Positions 25,931 through 36,990 of a DNA stretch of 64,000 nt are shown one piece after another. The notes below the pieces were generated by a model. That model was not told the DNA's origin. It saw only the letters and a list, made by a program, of their open reading frames with translations, and ran no database searches. The translations under genes were made by a program, and so were the position numbers. Source of the DNA: Phragmites australis (lineage: Eukaryota > Streptophyta > Magnoliopsida > Poales > Poaceae); NCBI RefSeq assembly GCF_958298935.1, contig NC_084937.1, forward strand, positions 21,275,568-21,339,567, in the 5' to 3' direction. The stretch's first letter is position 1, and the number at the start of each line of letters is the position of its first letter.

Positions 25931-26081
25931 GTAGTAGTTAGCTATTTCGCAGTTGCCCCGGTTTAATGAAATCCCTCCGTTTTAGCCATGACGCAATATA
26001 ATTTGGAAATGCAATTGCGTTAACCTAGTCAACCCTAGGAAAGGCAGCAACAACCACAGCAAGCAGAGGAAGCGAAACTAC

Positions 26082-26353
26082 CGTTGAACCCTCGCACCGC
26101 GGAGTCGGCGATGTACACGGCGGCGGTGCGGCACCCCTCGCCGAAGATCCTGACTGCGAGAATGAGAACCGAGCGCCACCAATCAGGGAACCCCGCTGTA
26201 TCAAACGGCCGGAGAGCGAAGCCGCGGGGGAGGTTTCTAGGGCGGAGACTCCTCACCGAATTCGAAGCAGGTGGAGCGCTGCGTGGAGAGGGCCCCGCGC
26301 GTCCTCCGGGGAGAGCGTCCGGGGGGACGCACCGCGACGTGGATCCGCTCCAT
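26082..26353 (-). pseudogene. Kinesin motor N-terminal fragment (kinesin-7-like)
   Basis: From ATG at 26353 the minus strand reads MERIHVAVR, then a shifted proline-rich stretch, then LSTQRSTCFEF. A donor GGTGAGG ends exon 1 at 26267. After TTCTCGCAG, exon 2 (26082-26153) reads RIFGEGCRTAAVYIADSAV and RGFNG before another donor. Plant kinesins of the CENP-E/kinesin-7 type begin with this arrangement, and the next exon would hold the ATP-binding loop, which is absent. A one-base shift in exon 1 breaks the frame. The retained intron shows a genomic copy, not a retrocopy. It ends about 35 bp from the Mutator-like TIR at 26393. Confidence 0.6.
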
Positions 26354-26603
26354 CGGGGCCGCTGGTCGCCCTGGATCAGGGAGGAGAAAATTGAAAAATT
26401 GACGTCGCGAGAAGTTCGCCTCGACTATTTGCCACTAAAACTTTGACTTTCATAAATTACCACTAAAAACAATATTATTATTGATTCTTTATCATTTTAT
26501 CCTATTTAATTGATTTTGATTTTTATTTATCTAGACCATGTCAAATGATTGTTGTACTCTTATCTTATACGTGTCCACTAATTCAACGAGAGACTGACTG
26601 ACT

Positions 26604-26904
26604 GAGGATCTGTTTGTTTCTAGCTGTTTCTGGTTTCTACTTCTGTTAGAAGCATAGAAGCTAGAAGTCTAAACAAACGGATTTACTAAAAAGTAGCTTC
26701 TAAAGAAGTCAAAAGGCTGCTTCTGAGAAAATGAATTAGAAACTGAGAAGCTAATTGAGTAACTTTTCTGAGAAGTTATGTGCTGAGAAGTTAAAAAATT
26801 ATTGTAGAAGCCAACAGGCTATTTCCAAAAATATCTTTTCAGAAAAAACAAAAACACAATTTTTCAGAAAAAGCCAAAAATAGAAGCTTAAACAAACAGC
26901 CCCT
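26604..26904. mobile_element. Nested MITE
   Basis: Left end GGATCTGTTTGTTTCTAGC and right end, in reverse complement, GGGGCTGTTTGTTTAAGC form a terminal inverted repeat; TGA lies on both sides. The interior is full of AGAAGCTA/TAGCTTCT-like words. No coding sequence. Confidence 0.5.
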
Positions 26905-26909
26905 GAGAC

Positions 26910-27500
26910 TCATAACTCGTCTCCCAGACTGAGACTTGCCAGGAGAGGGTGAGGGAGGACGGGTGTGCGAGGGAGCTCTAGGGAGGATGGGGAGCCGGGG
27001 CACAAGGGAGCGACGAGCAAACCCTGGAGCTTCGAGCTAGCCGGGGTTGATGCCATGGGTAATTTGTGGATTCCATTACTTCGTAATGCTCTTGAGATCT
27101 TCATCGGATCAAGCACGAAATGCTCCCTCCTCGACTTCATCTCATGGTCCATCACAATCATGTGGTTGGCCTTCTCCACGATCTCCATGGTGGGCTGGGC
27201 CGATCACGCTGTACCTCTCCTGCAAATGACATGTTCGATGAAATGCTCCAAAGATGACAACTTTTGAGTCAATGATGGAACCAGAAGGAGAAGGTTGGAT
27301 GCACGAATCTTACCACATTGTTGCCCCCAAATCCCTGCTCGACGGACTCGAACAGGAAGCTGGTTGCCTCGCAGTCATCCTCCTTGACAAGGCACTGGTA
27401 CGTGAGCATCGACGTTAGGTGATCGGAAAAGATGCATCTCTTGAGCGGTAGTAGGTTGCACCCCTTCGCCGCCGCCTTCTTCAACTCGCACTCCCGTCCT
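26910..27500 (-). pseudogene. Exon-like fragment of an unidentified gene
   Basis: On the minus strand a frame containing EATSFLFESVEQGFGGNN runs into a GTAAG donor near 27317. A plausible acceptor TTTGCAG lies near 27225, and a second frame follows with EKANHMIVMDHEMKSRREHF. The two frames do not join cleanly. The composition differs from the AT-rich surroundings. I do not recognise the source gene. Its position inside Mutator-like TIRs suggests a captured fragment. Confidence 0.35.
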
Positions 27501-27974
27501 CCCTCGCCCCTTATGGTGAGTCTCGGTTTGGGAGGATCTCGTCTGGGAGAGGAGCACGAGTCTCGGCCGATCTATGGTGAATCAAAATAAAGGGTACAAT
27601 AGTCATTCGATATGGCCTGAATGGATAAATGAAAATCAAAATTAATTATTTTGGGCAAAATGGTAAAGAATAAAAAATGACATAGTTTTTTGACAAATGG
27701 TTGAAGCCAAAATTTTAAGTAGCAAATAGTTGAAGTCCACCTTTTACATGTCAATTTTCTCGTTACGGAGGGCGGGCGGAGCGGTAGTGGGGATTTCGGG
27801 AGGTTGGGGTTTCGATTTTGGTTTTCCACTTGGGTGGGTTGAGGGACGTCCAGCCCAGAATTCTCAGGCCCTTGTGAGAACAAGCCCAGCCCGTTATGAG
27901 GCTCTTTGGAACGGAGAATCTCACAGGATTGGAATTATATATATATTAAAAAAATTGGCTATATGTCTCCCGTT

Positions 27975-28290
27975 AAAAAATAAAAAATATTATATTCTAA
28001 TGTTCTCGAAATTCAAAACACTATTGAAATAATTATGAAAAAAATCTAAAAAATTCTATGGTGTAGAGGATGCTATCATCTGGCTCTTAAAAAAATATGA
28101 CTTGTACAATGAGAAAAAAAATAAATTTCAGGATCTGAAATTTGTCTTTTTTGTTTCTCATTGCACAAGTAATTGTTTGAGTTGATTTTTTTTGCAGAGC
28201 TAGACCACAGAATTTTTCATGACTATTTCGATAATATTTTGAATTTTGAGAGCATTAAAATTACAAAATCTTATAGAATTTTTTGGATTG
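27975..28290. mobile_element. Foldback MITE, AT-rich
   Basis: Sequence around 27990-28070 (ATGTTCTCGAAATTCAAAAC) is repeated in inverted form at 28205-28270 (TTTTGAATTTTGAGAGCAT), with the axis near 28110. The arms are roughly three-quarters identical by eye. No target duplication was established. A run of about 19 G follows near 28447-28465. Confidence 0.5.
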
Positions 28291-28666
28291 GTCCTTATAG
28301 AATATGAGTGATCAGAATCTTTTTTCGCAAGGAAGATAAATGCATCTCCTGTGCCACTTAAAGTTCACCCAATCTCTTATATGTCACTTTGACATATCAA
28401 GAAATTGGATGAATTTTTAGTAGCACAGGAGGAATTTATTTGTAAAAGGGGGGGGGGGGGGGGGCTTAGATAGTGAAACATATCTTACACACAATTATTT
28501 TGGCCACTAGGATTTGCCGTTTCATGTGACACCGGATGTCACGTCAGTGAGACAATAGTTGACAATCCTATAGTTACTTCTTTGAGGTGGCAAATCCTCA
28601 GACTTTCCTTGAGCAATATGTAAGTTCTTACGAGTGATACAATCATTCAGACAACTGCAGGACCAC

Positions 28667-31628
28667 TCAGGTGGTCAGGATGGCGGGAAGCTTCACCGCT
28701 TTCCTCCCCCTCACCGGCGCCCTCGTGTCCGGGAAGCACCCGTCGGCCGGCAGGTCGGTCACCTCGCCGAACTCCGACACGGTGATCGGGAACGGCAGCA
28801 GGTGCCCCGGCAGATCCTCCACCCTGTCCTGCGTGTACGCGTCCCACAGCCTCTCCGCCGCTCGCCGCACCGCGCGCACGCACTCCACGCTCTCGGGCTC
28901 CAGGAACACGACCGCCTCGACGTCCTCGCCGTCCTGTCGCCCCATTAAGTGCTCGTGCCACAGCGACATCCGGAACCCGTGCACCTGCCCCCGCGCGCGC
29001 CCGCACGGCCCGTTCAGGTGCGCCGGCTGGTAGCTCCCCTGCGCGATCTCGCTGTCCCGGTTCCCAGCCAGCGACCGCTCGTTCAGGTTCGCCGAGCCGA
29101 CCATGACATACTCGTCGTCCACTGCGCGCAAGAGCGTGACACCAAAGAGAGAGTGGGACGCTGAGAGCTCGAACGCAGAACAGGGTGACAACGAAAAAGA
29201 GGTTGAAGAGAGCACGTACCGATCATGAGCTTCGCGTGCACGTAGATGGGGCCGCGGCGGTTCACCTGCGCGCGCCAGTAGTCCGTGTCCTCCTCCGGGG
29301 TCTCCAGCGGTGAGTAGTCTCCGTGGCGCGGCGCCTCCCGGTTCCCGAGGCAGAAGAAGTTGAGGTAATCGCAGGGGTGCGCCTGCCCGCGCAGCCCGGA
29401 GTCGTCGATGGCCTTCATGACGATGCCGTACATCATCTCGACGGTCAGCCGGTTCCAGCGCAGGATGGCCTGCATGGCCTCGCCCGCTGGCTCGCCCTCG
29501 GGCCACATCGGCGTCACGACGTACACCGCGAACCGCTCGCCGCGCCGGATCTTGGCGGCGACCTTGAGCGCGATCTCGACGGGCACCAGGTTCAGGCACC
29601 CGGCATCCCGGTCCTCGGCCCACGACGCGCACCCGCCGAGGAAGTACTGGTTCTCGATGTAGATGAACCGCCGCGCGCGCCGGATGGCCTCGACGTAGCC
29701 GACCTGTATGCTCTGGTCCACAATGACGTCCTTGCCGCTCGTTAGCCCCATCGCGGCGGCCTCGGCCGGGCCGGACGGGAACCCCACGACCGACGCGTCA
29801 TCGATGGACCGGAACAACTGCACGTTCCACGAGTCGGTGTCGTCGAAGCCAACGGGGTCGGGGAACGTCGCCGTGCCCAGCTCGAGCAGGTAGCCGCGCA
29901 TGTCCTCCGGCGCCTGCTTCCTCCACCGCTGCTCGAAGTTGGCGAGCACGTCCCACGCGGCGGGGCCCTCGAGCCTGCAGTGCACGTCGTGCCACGGCTC
30001 CCGCGGGCCGCCACGCTGCAGGCAGGCGTGCTTGAAGTTGTTCTGCATGAAATCGTGGAGGTACGTCGTGTCCAGGTCCCGGAACAGAGTGTGGTTCTCG
30101 TCGTCGTACCTGGTCGAACAATCCGCATGGTTAGCTCAGCGTTGGACTCTGTTGCAGCAGACAGAACTAGTGTTCCGCAGTATTGTCAATACCTGCCGTC
30201 GCAGAGGTCTATGCCACCGATGAAGCTGACGACGTGGCGGTCGTTGGTGCCCGGCGTGGCGGCGTCGAGAGTGACCGTCTTCTGGTGGTGCGTGAACTCG
30301 GCGCTGACCTCGATGTGCTGCACCACGGTGAGCGAGGCGTCGGCGTTGCGCGGGCAGAGGAAGCACCTCACGTTAGTGCCCTCGAAGAACCTCCGGGTCT
30401 CCTCGTCGTGCGTCTTCATCAGCCCGGCGTTGCCGAGGAACGAGACGGACGTCTTGTCCTGCCACGGCATCACCAGCACGGCGACCCCCTCGTCGGCCTT
30501 CCGCTTCAGCAGCTCGCCCAGCGTGACGCCCTCCGCGCCGGGGACCATCCGGCCCGCGTCGCGCACTAGCGTGATCTCCGTGTTCACCGACCACCCCGCG
30601 ACGTACACGAATCGCCGCGCGTCGCGGATGGCGACATACAGGTCCTCCCACAGGCGCATCGGCCGGTACGCTCGCCCGCCGTCGAGGCGGACCCCCGGGT
30701 CGAACCTGTCGGACAGGTGCGAGTTCTGGTACAGCGTGACGCTGCAATTGGTCCTCTCCGGGAAAAACGCCGGCTTGACGCCAGCGAACACAGGGAGCCG
30801 GACGCCGGCGTCCCAGCACGGATCACGCTCGGCGTCCAAGAACCGCAGCCGGACGCGGAGGCTCGGGGTGTGCGTCTCGTGGCCGTGCTCGCCGCCGCGG
30901 AGGTCGACCCAGCACTCGAGTTGCTGCCCCGAGGTGACGCGCGCGGCGGGCACGGACCCGGCGCCGAGGACGCCCGCGCCGATGAGGTGCTGGTTCTTGA
31001 CCGTGAAGGTGACCGCCGCGGCTGGGTAGGCGCAGTGCAGGCGGAATGACTGGTTCCAGGCCGGGCTGGTGGGGTGGAACTCCACCTCCCGGGTGCGCGC
31101 CACCCGCGCCGCGCCGACGTCGATGTCGACGTAGAGCCTGCTGTGCTGGAGGGAGTGCACGCCCATGGACTGCTCCATCTTCTCCATGGCCTGTCCGTCA
31201 CCAAAACACGTGGCACCATTAGTCACTGTGCACAAAATCTGCACAGTAAGCATCGATCCATGTACATTTGGATCAGTCCATGCTGTCACGTTTTGTCAGG
31301 ATAACAGATAGACAAACAGTCAGTGGCAGTAGGTGACCCCGAACTGCAAGAAAGGGGAGCATCCTTGCCGGCCAATCCATTAGCTCACAAGCAAACCATG
31401 AGTGCAAAGCAACAGACAACTCGCTGGAGATAGAAGCTTCTACTACTCATTGCAGAACGTTGAACTGAACAGAGGAGCCGTGCATGTTTGTTAGCTTACC
31501 TCCATGATCCTGCCATGGATGGCGTTGTGGAGGTGCTCGGCCTCGAACACCGTCGCCTCGAGGACGCCGTGGAGGTAGACGACGTCTGCAGCGGCGGTGG
31601 TGGCGACGCCTCCCTCCTGAGAGCCCAT
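28667..31628 (-). CDS. Phospholipase D, C2 type (alpha-like), four exons
   Basis: Hydrolyses membrane phospholipids to phosphatidic acid; plant C2-PLDs act at membranes in lipid turnover and stress signalling. Exons: 31500-31628, 30193-31190, 29220-30109, 28667-29121, all with GT..AG introns (82 to 309 bp) and matching phases, giving 823 residues, the usual size for PLD alpha. A C2 domain spans about residues 15-150 ([26 protein letters not shown]). HKD motif 1 is HQKTVTLD (345-352). HKD motif 2 is HAKLMIVD (667-674), split by intron 3. [20 protein letters not shown] and the C-terminal LPAILTT are family hallmarks. The ATG at 31628 is chosen because a TATA box lies 57 bp upstream; an earlier in-frame ATG at 31751 lies above that box. 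I see no disabling change. The exact isoform is not assignable from memory; alpha or epsilon-like are both possible. Confidence 0.92.
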
Positions 31629-31684
31629 GCCTGGTGTGATTGGCTCGTTATCGTCTCTTACTCTCCCTTCCCACGCGAAGGAGC

Positions 31685-31691
31685 TTTTATA
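31685..31691 (-). promoter_or_regulatory. TATA box of the phospholipase D gene
   Basis: TATAAAA on the minus strand, 57 bp upstream of the PLD start codon. This would put transcription start about 25-30 bp before the ATG, giving a short 5' UTR. Confidence 0.6.
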
Positions 31692-32650
31692 GAGTGCTTC
31701 CGACTTGGCAAAGCCTCGAAGGGAAGAAAGAAACCCACATTTGGCGCCCAATTCAGGCCCTTTCCATCAGCATTACCATTCGCTTGTGCTTTTCCAGCAA
31801 AACGAATACCAAATTTCCCAATAGTTTGAGGAATTTTCGGAATTTTGCTGATCATCGAGCAAACATAAGGCCATGCAACATGTTAGAAAAGGCACTGCAG
31901 CATGGAAGAGAAGGACGTTTCCCTGAATTCCAATGCATCAGTGCCGGTCCAAAAGCACAGGCTTAAATGCTGAAATCATGCATAAAACTCTAAAAATTCT
32001 AGTATTTAGTTTGATCTGAATTTAGAAATTTGAATCCGAATCCCACCCATCTAAACAGTGAAACGTCCCAAGTAGGATTCCAATCGACTAGGATTGTTTA
32101 GAGTAACTCCAACGGAGTCGCTATCCGGCTCGGCATCATCACATTTGGCGAGTTGGCAAAAAAATCCACCTCCAACTGGCTCTCCAAACGAGCCTCGCTA
32201 TTTTGATGCTCGCTATTTGACCTGGTTCGCTCACCACCGTTGGGGAGCCGGGAGAGACTTGCTCTCTTCCGAACTGAGCGGATGACCTGTGGACCCGCGT
32301 GTACAATACTCGTCAGCTCTACTATTCCTTCCCATATGCTCTATTCAAAATATTAGACTTCTATTGCTCCAAAAATCCATGAATTTTTTATAAGTGTTCC
32401 ATAATCCATGTGCAACCCATTTTAATTGTATTCACCTAAACAGTCTATGTAGAATTTAAATTAAAATTCTTCAAAGAAGGCTACTTTTATAACTTGTAAC
32501 AATTGTTAGGGTCTCAAATAAATTCTGAAAAATATGGAAAAATTCACTAATATTCTTCTTATGTGATGGACTAATTTTTAAAATTATTTCTAGCACTAGG
32601 TTATATGGTGAAAAAGTGAGGTCCTTTATAATACTATATTTATATGCATC
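31692..32650. other. PLD upstream region and an interrupted MITE-like element
   Basis: 31692-32090 is the upstream region of PLD and shows no gene. From about 32100 (AGAGTAACTCCAACGGAG) sequence resembling Tourist-like elements begins. 32417-32640 (CCCATTTTAATT.., GTGATGGACTAATTTTTAAA, GGTGAAAAAGTGAGG) parallels 9463-9625. It breaks off where CACTA-2 begins, so CACTA-2 probably inserted into it or was joined to it by deletion. Confidence 0.4.
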
Positions 32651-32654
32651 ATTG

Positions 32655-32862
32655 CCGGTTCATAAGCCGCGTGGGAAGAATCAGCTATCGTGCCTTATGA
32701 ACCAGCTGTGATAAGGGTCATCACTGCCGATCGATGGATTGAGCCGGCAGTGATGCACTGTTCTCTCATCACTGTCGACTTAATCCATCGACCGATAGTG
32801 ATAGCATAACATCACTGCCGGCTGGTTAAATAAGCCGGTAGTGATGTCCCGGCTATATAAAA
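32655..32862 (+). promoter_or_regulatory. CACTA-2 left array and TATA box
   Basis: About seven units of CATCACTGCCGGCT or its complement, ending in TATATAAAA (32854-32862). In En/Spm, subterminal repeats bind the element's TNPA protein and lie next to the promoter; by analogy this array would control the TNP2 gene downstream. Confidence 0.5.
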
Positions 32863-33807
32863 GTTGTCCTCTCCTTCCGCAAGCTCGAGCACAACAGAGA
32901 GGAGCTCTGTTCTTCCTCGGTGACGGCCATTTTTGCTCACCAGGATCTTGGTGGCTTCAAATTTTGAGGAAAGGCTTCAAATTTTGAGGAATCCTCATGC
33001 CGTAGGTGTTCCAAGGTGTGTAACTTTCTCTATAATCCATTTCTATTTGAATTTTATTTGCTAAATTGACCTAGATTTTGATATGATGGAGATGAACCTA
33101 TGGCCATGATGTTTTGAGAATGTAGATACAATTATACCTCATTTATGATATGGAAGCTTCAAATCTGGTGGAAAGTGTCTTTATTATTGATTTACATTAG
33201 CTATATATATGAGCATATTTATTTTTAGTTTTTAATGAATTAAAAAATTTAGCCATGATATTAAGGTATATAGCAAACTCTAATTATATTTTTTATATTT
33301 AATTAATTAGCAAGCTCCAATATAGAAACTTTAGGTATGAGCATATTTATGGTTGATTTTTAGTGAAATAGAAAAATTAGACATGATATTTAGGTATGTA
33401 AAAAGCTCAAATTATATTTTTTCTATTTTAATTAATTAGCATATTCCCAATATGAAAACTTTAGGTATGATCATATTTATTTTGATTTTTAATGAATTAG
33501 AAATTTTTTTCATGATATTTAAGTATGTAGCAAGATACAATTATATTTATGTATGAGCGTATTTATTTTTCATGTTTCCTTAATGAGTCATAGATAAGGT
33601 GTTGAATAATAAAGAAAATTTCTAGGTATGGCACCAACAAATACTCATTAAAAGCGGATGCGAAAGCATGCAAAAGGCGGCTCCTCCAACCCGGACCAAT
33701 TGACGGTAGGAGATAATAAGGTAATTTATTTGTTGGTGATCGCAAAATGTTCTAGATATTATGAATTTGGATTTACAATAATGATATAATTGTAGATGGA
33801 CATAAGA

Positions 33808-36376
33808 TGAATGTACGATGCGAGCCGTGTGAGCGCAGAGTACATGAACGGCATGGATTGTTTCCTGGTACAAGCCGCGACGCACAAGTCAAATACACAG
33901 TCTCAATACATGTTCTGTCCATGCGTCGATTATGAGAACAAGAAGCAGTTCTCCACCACCCAGCAGATACATTCCCACTTGATGCCAAGGGGTTTTATGC
34001 CTGGCTATACCCGTTGGATTGAGCACGGTGAAGCTGAGATCGTACATGAAGGACAATAAATTGAAAGACAAGATGAAGACATGTGCACCAATATGCCGGT
34101 CGACGAATACATCGATATGCTGCCTGCCGGAGATACGTTGGCCAATGATGATCTAGAGGAGATGTTGGCCAACGCTGACGTCGATGATCTGGAGCAGATG
34201 TTGCGCAATGGGGAGGGAAAGTTCACCAATGAAAGAGAGTTTAAAAACTTCCAGTGTATGTTAGAGGACTTTAAAACACCGTTGTTTCCGAGCTGCGAGA
34301 AGGAGCACACAAAGTTGCGTACCGTGCTTTCACTGCTGCAATTCAAGGCAAGTAACGGGTGGTCTGATACAAGCTTCACAGAGTTGTTACTGTTCTTGAA
34401 GAAATTGCTTCCAAAGAAAAATGTGCTACCAGAAAACACATACCAGGCCAAGCAGGTTGTGTGCCCATTGGGGTTGGAAGTACAAAAAATACATGCATGT
34501 CCAAACGATTGCATATTGTATCACGGAGAGCAAGCAGATATGCAAGCGTGTCTCGTCTGTGGTGCAGCATGGTACAAGCGTGACAGTGGTGATATCGATG
34601 GTGAAGGAAAGAAGAAAATATGTCTCGTGAAGGTGATGTGATATTTTCCTATAGTCCCCCATTTGGAGTGTTTATTCGCGAACAAAAGGCATGCCAAACT
34701 AATGCGATGGCATGCCGATGAGTGCAAGGATGATGGAATACTGAGACACCCCACGGATTCTACGCAGTGGAGAAACATCGATAGGAAATACAAGAAGCCC
34801 TTTGCAGAAGATGTGAGGAATATAAGATTTTGGTTGAGTACGGATGGAATGAATCCATTCGGCAATATGAGCAGTAGTCATAGCACTTGGCCTGCGACTC
34901 TATGTATCTACAACCTTCCTCCTTGGTTGTGTACGAAGCGGAAATACATTATGATGTCAGTGCTGATACCAGGGCCGAGGCAACTTGGCAATGATATTGA
35001 TATCTACCTGAAACCATTAATGGAAGATCTTGTAATACTGTGGAACGATGGTGTGCAGGTATGAGATGCATACAAACGAGAGAACTTTACCCTACGCGCA
35101 ATGTTGTTCGTAACAATCCAAGATTGGCTAGCCCTTGGGGACCTATCGGGCCAGACTGTCAAAGGCTATTGTGCATGAGTGCATTGTTTGGATGAAACAG
35201 AGAGCTTGTGGTTGAAGAACAGCCGAAAAATGGTGTACCTAGGTCATCGTAAATTTCTTCGCAAGGATCACCCGTACTGCAGCAACAGGAGAGCTTTAAT
35301 GGGAAAGTTGAGACTCGATCACCTCCTAAGCATTGCACTGAGAGATAGGTATATGAGATGGTAAAGGGACTTTGGGTTATCCTTGGAAAGGGATGCGGGA
35401 GTACATCGGTTTCGAAATCTAATCTTATTGCTTCTGTTCAAAAAGAAATATGTCTTTTATGACTTAGTATATTGGCCGGATTTGGTGGTTCGACACGCAA
35501 TCGATGTCATGCACATTGAGAAGAATATGTGTGATAGCTTGACTGGTACGTTACTAGACATACCTGGCAAAACAAAGGATACACTGCAAGCATGGAATGA
35601 CCTAAAATGTTTGAAACTCAGACATGATCTACATCCCGAAGAGATGGAAGAAGGCAACAAATATTTTGGCCCCACAAGCTACAATCTGAGCAAGGCAGAG
35701 AAAATTGCAATGTGCAAGTGCTTCTGAGAGCACATAGATCATTTTGGCGCTTAGTTACACAGACAGATGATGCATAAGTAGATAGAGTGTCCTCAGTTGA
35801 ATGTGTTGGCTCACGTACCGTCTACTACAATCCTCACATTCTAAGGATATAACATGAATGGTTATATATTTTATACGAGAGCTCAAGATAATAAGAGATC
35901 CAACCAAAATAGTGGTTTCCGTATAGATACCTATGACTGCAATGGAAATAGGAAGACCTGTTACGGATTCATAGAGGAGATCTGGGAGCGTGACTATGGA
36001 GTGTTAAAGGTTCCTCTTTTCCAGTGCCAATGGGTCAGACTCCCAGGGGGTGTGAAGATCGACAAGTACGGTATGACTACAGGACCAAAAACTTGTTGGA
36101 TACAGAGAAGAACCATTTGTAATTGCGAATGATGTTATGCAGATCTTCTATGTTAAGGACCCGAACCCGGCTAACAAGGAGGAGCGCCACATGGTTCTTC
36201 AAGGAAAATAAAGGATTGTCGGAGTAGAGAATATTGTTGACGAGGAAAACTACAATCAATTCGACACGCTACCTCCTTTCGAAGAGGACGTCAACCTAGG
36301 TCCCATGGACAATACCGACGAACCTCCCTATATACATCGTGATCATAATGAAGGGCAAATCATTAAGACAAAATAG
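33808..36376 (+). pseudogene. CACTA-2 TNP2-like transposase, broken
   Basis: The N-terminal block (33808-34059) has MYDASRVSAEYMNGMD and FCPCVDYENKKQF, the zinc-binding N-terminus of TNP2 proteins. It is followed by HACPNDCILYHGEQAD (about 34490-34540), NIRFWLSTDGMNPFGNMSS (about 34818-34875) and HAIDVMHIEKNMCDS (about 35494-35540), core Transposase_21 motifs. A DUF4216-like part (35854-36120) starts MNGYIFYTRAQDN. A TGA replaces the expected Trp of the V-W-Y-F-P motif at about 34639; other stops occur near 35064 and 35176. The DUF4218 region present in CACTA-3 is largely missing near 35725-35850. Not able to make a full transposase. Confidence 0.75.
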
Positions 36377-36625
36377 CTAAATTGTATTAATTACTATGTA
36401 TGAATTTGTTTTAGATGCAATTATACCTCACTTTTGTTATGGAAGCTTCAATTTGTAGTGTATGGTGGAAGATATATTTATTATTGACCATATTGATTTT
36501 TGATTTTAGGTATATACAAAAAATAATTTTGGTATATAGCAAGTTCAAATTTAAATAAATATGTATTAGGTCTACTAGGTCAACTTAATGTTAATAAATA
36601 TAGATAGTACAAACTCAATCAAAAT

Positions 36626-36720
36626 TACCTGAGTAGCGCAGCGGTTTGTTCAGTCTTACTTGGTGTAGGGCTTGAGTTCGAGTCTTTGCGTGCGCGCGCG
36701 AAGCTAAAACAAATTTTTTG
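36626..36720 (+). mobile_element. tRNA-derived SINE-like insert
   Basis: TAGCGCAGCGG (36634-36644) fits the pol III A box and GAGTTCGAGTC (36674-36684) fits the B box, starting 40 bp apart as in tRNA-like promoters. The segment is not a foldable tRNA gene as far as I can see. It sits between the TNP2 pseudogene and the internal array of CACTA-2. Confidence 0.45.
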
Positions 36721-36724
36721 CACC

Positions 36725-36926
36725 TTGCGGTACCGGCAATGAAAGGGGTTTCATTGCCGGTGGACATATTGGGCTGGTAGTGAAACTACTTTCATTGCTG
36801 GTGTACTTATTGAGCCAGCAATGAAAGTAGTTTTACTGCCAATTGTCGTAGTGAGCCGACAGTGAAGGTACCATTTCACTACCAGTGGTCATATTGAGCT
36901 GCAGTGAAAGTCCTCACCTATAAAAT
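36725..36926 (+). promoter_or_regulatory. CACTA-2 internal array and second TATA box
   Basis: About six units of TCATTGCCGGT/GCCGGCAATGAAA type, closely related to the terminal arrays, end in CTATAAAATAG (TATAAAAT at 36919-36926). The second gene begins about 65 bp downstream. So the terminal-type repeats occur in the middle of the element, directly ahead of a second promoter. Confidence 0.5.
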
Positions 36927-36990
36927 AGCTCAACGCCATGCGTCCTTTGACACTTAGAAAATTTTTTCCGTTCCCTGTGCCGTCCGCCGA

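Larger units (their letters stand above)
26393..27757. mobile_element. Mutator-like element with about 180-bp TIRs (Pack-MULE-like)
   Basis: The left end (26393-26570) starts GAGAAAATTGA and continues with GACTATTTGCCACT and TTTTGATTTTTATTTATC. The reverse complement of 27590-27757 starts GAGAAAATTGACATG and carries the same landmarks in the same order (CAACTATTTGCTACT, TTTTGATTTTCATTTATC). Inside are a smaller MITE (26604-26904) and a GC-rich block with exon-like minus-strand frames (26910-27500), as in elements that pick up host gene pieces. The 9-bp flanks match only partly, so the insertion is old or the ends are slightly off. Confidence 0.55.

Noticed and set aside
28667..29632. Single 321-codon reading through the last two PLD exons
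   Set aside because: Its upstream part is out of frame with the conserved PLD text; clear GT..AG intron 29122-29219 explains the join.
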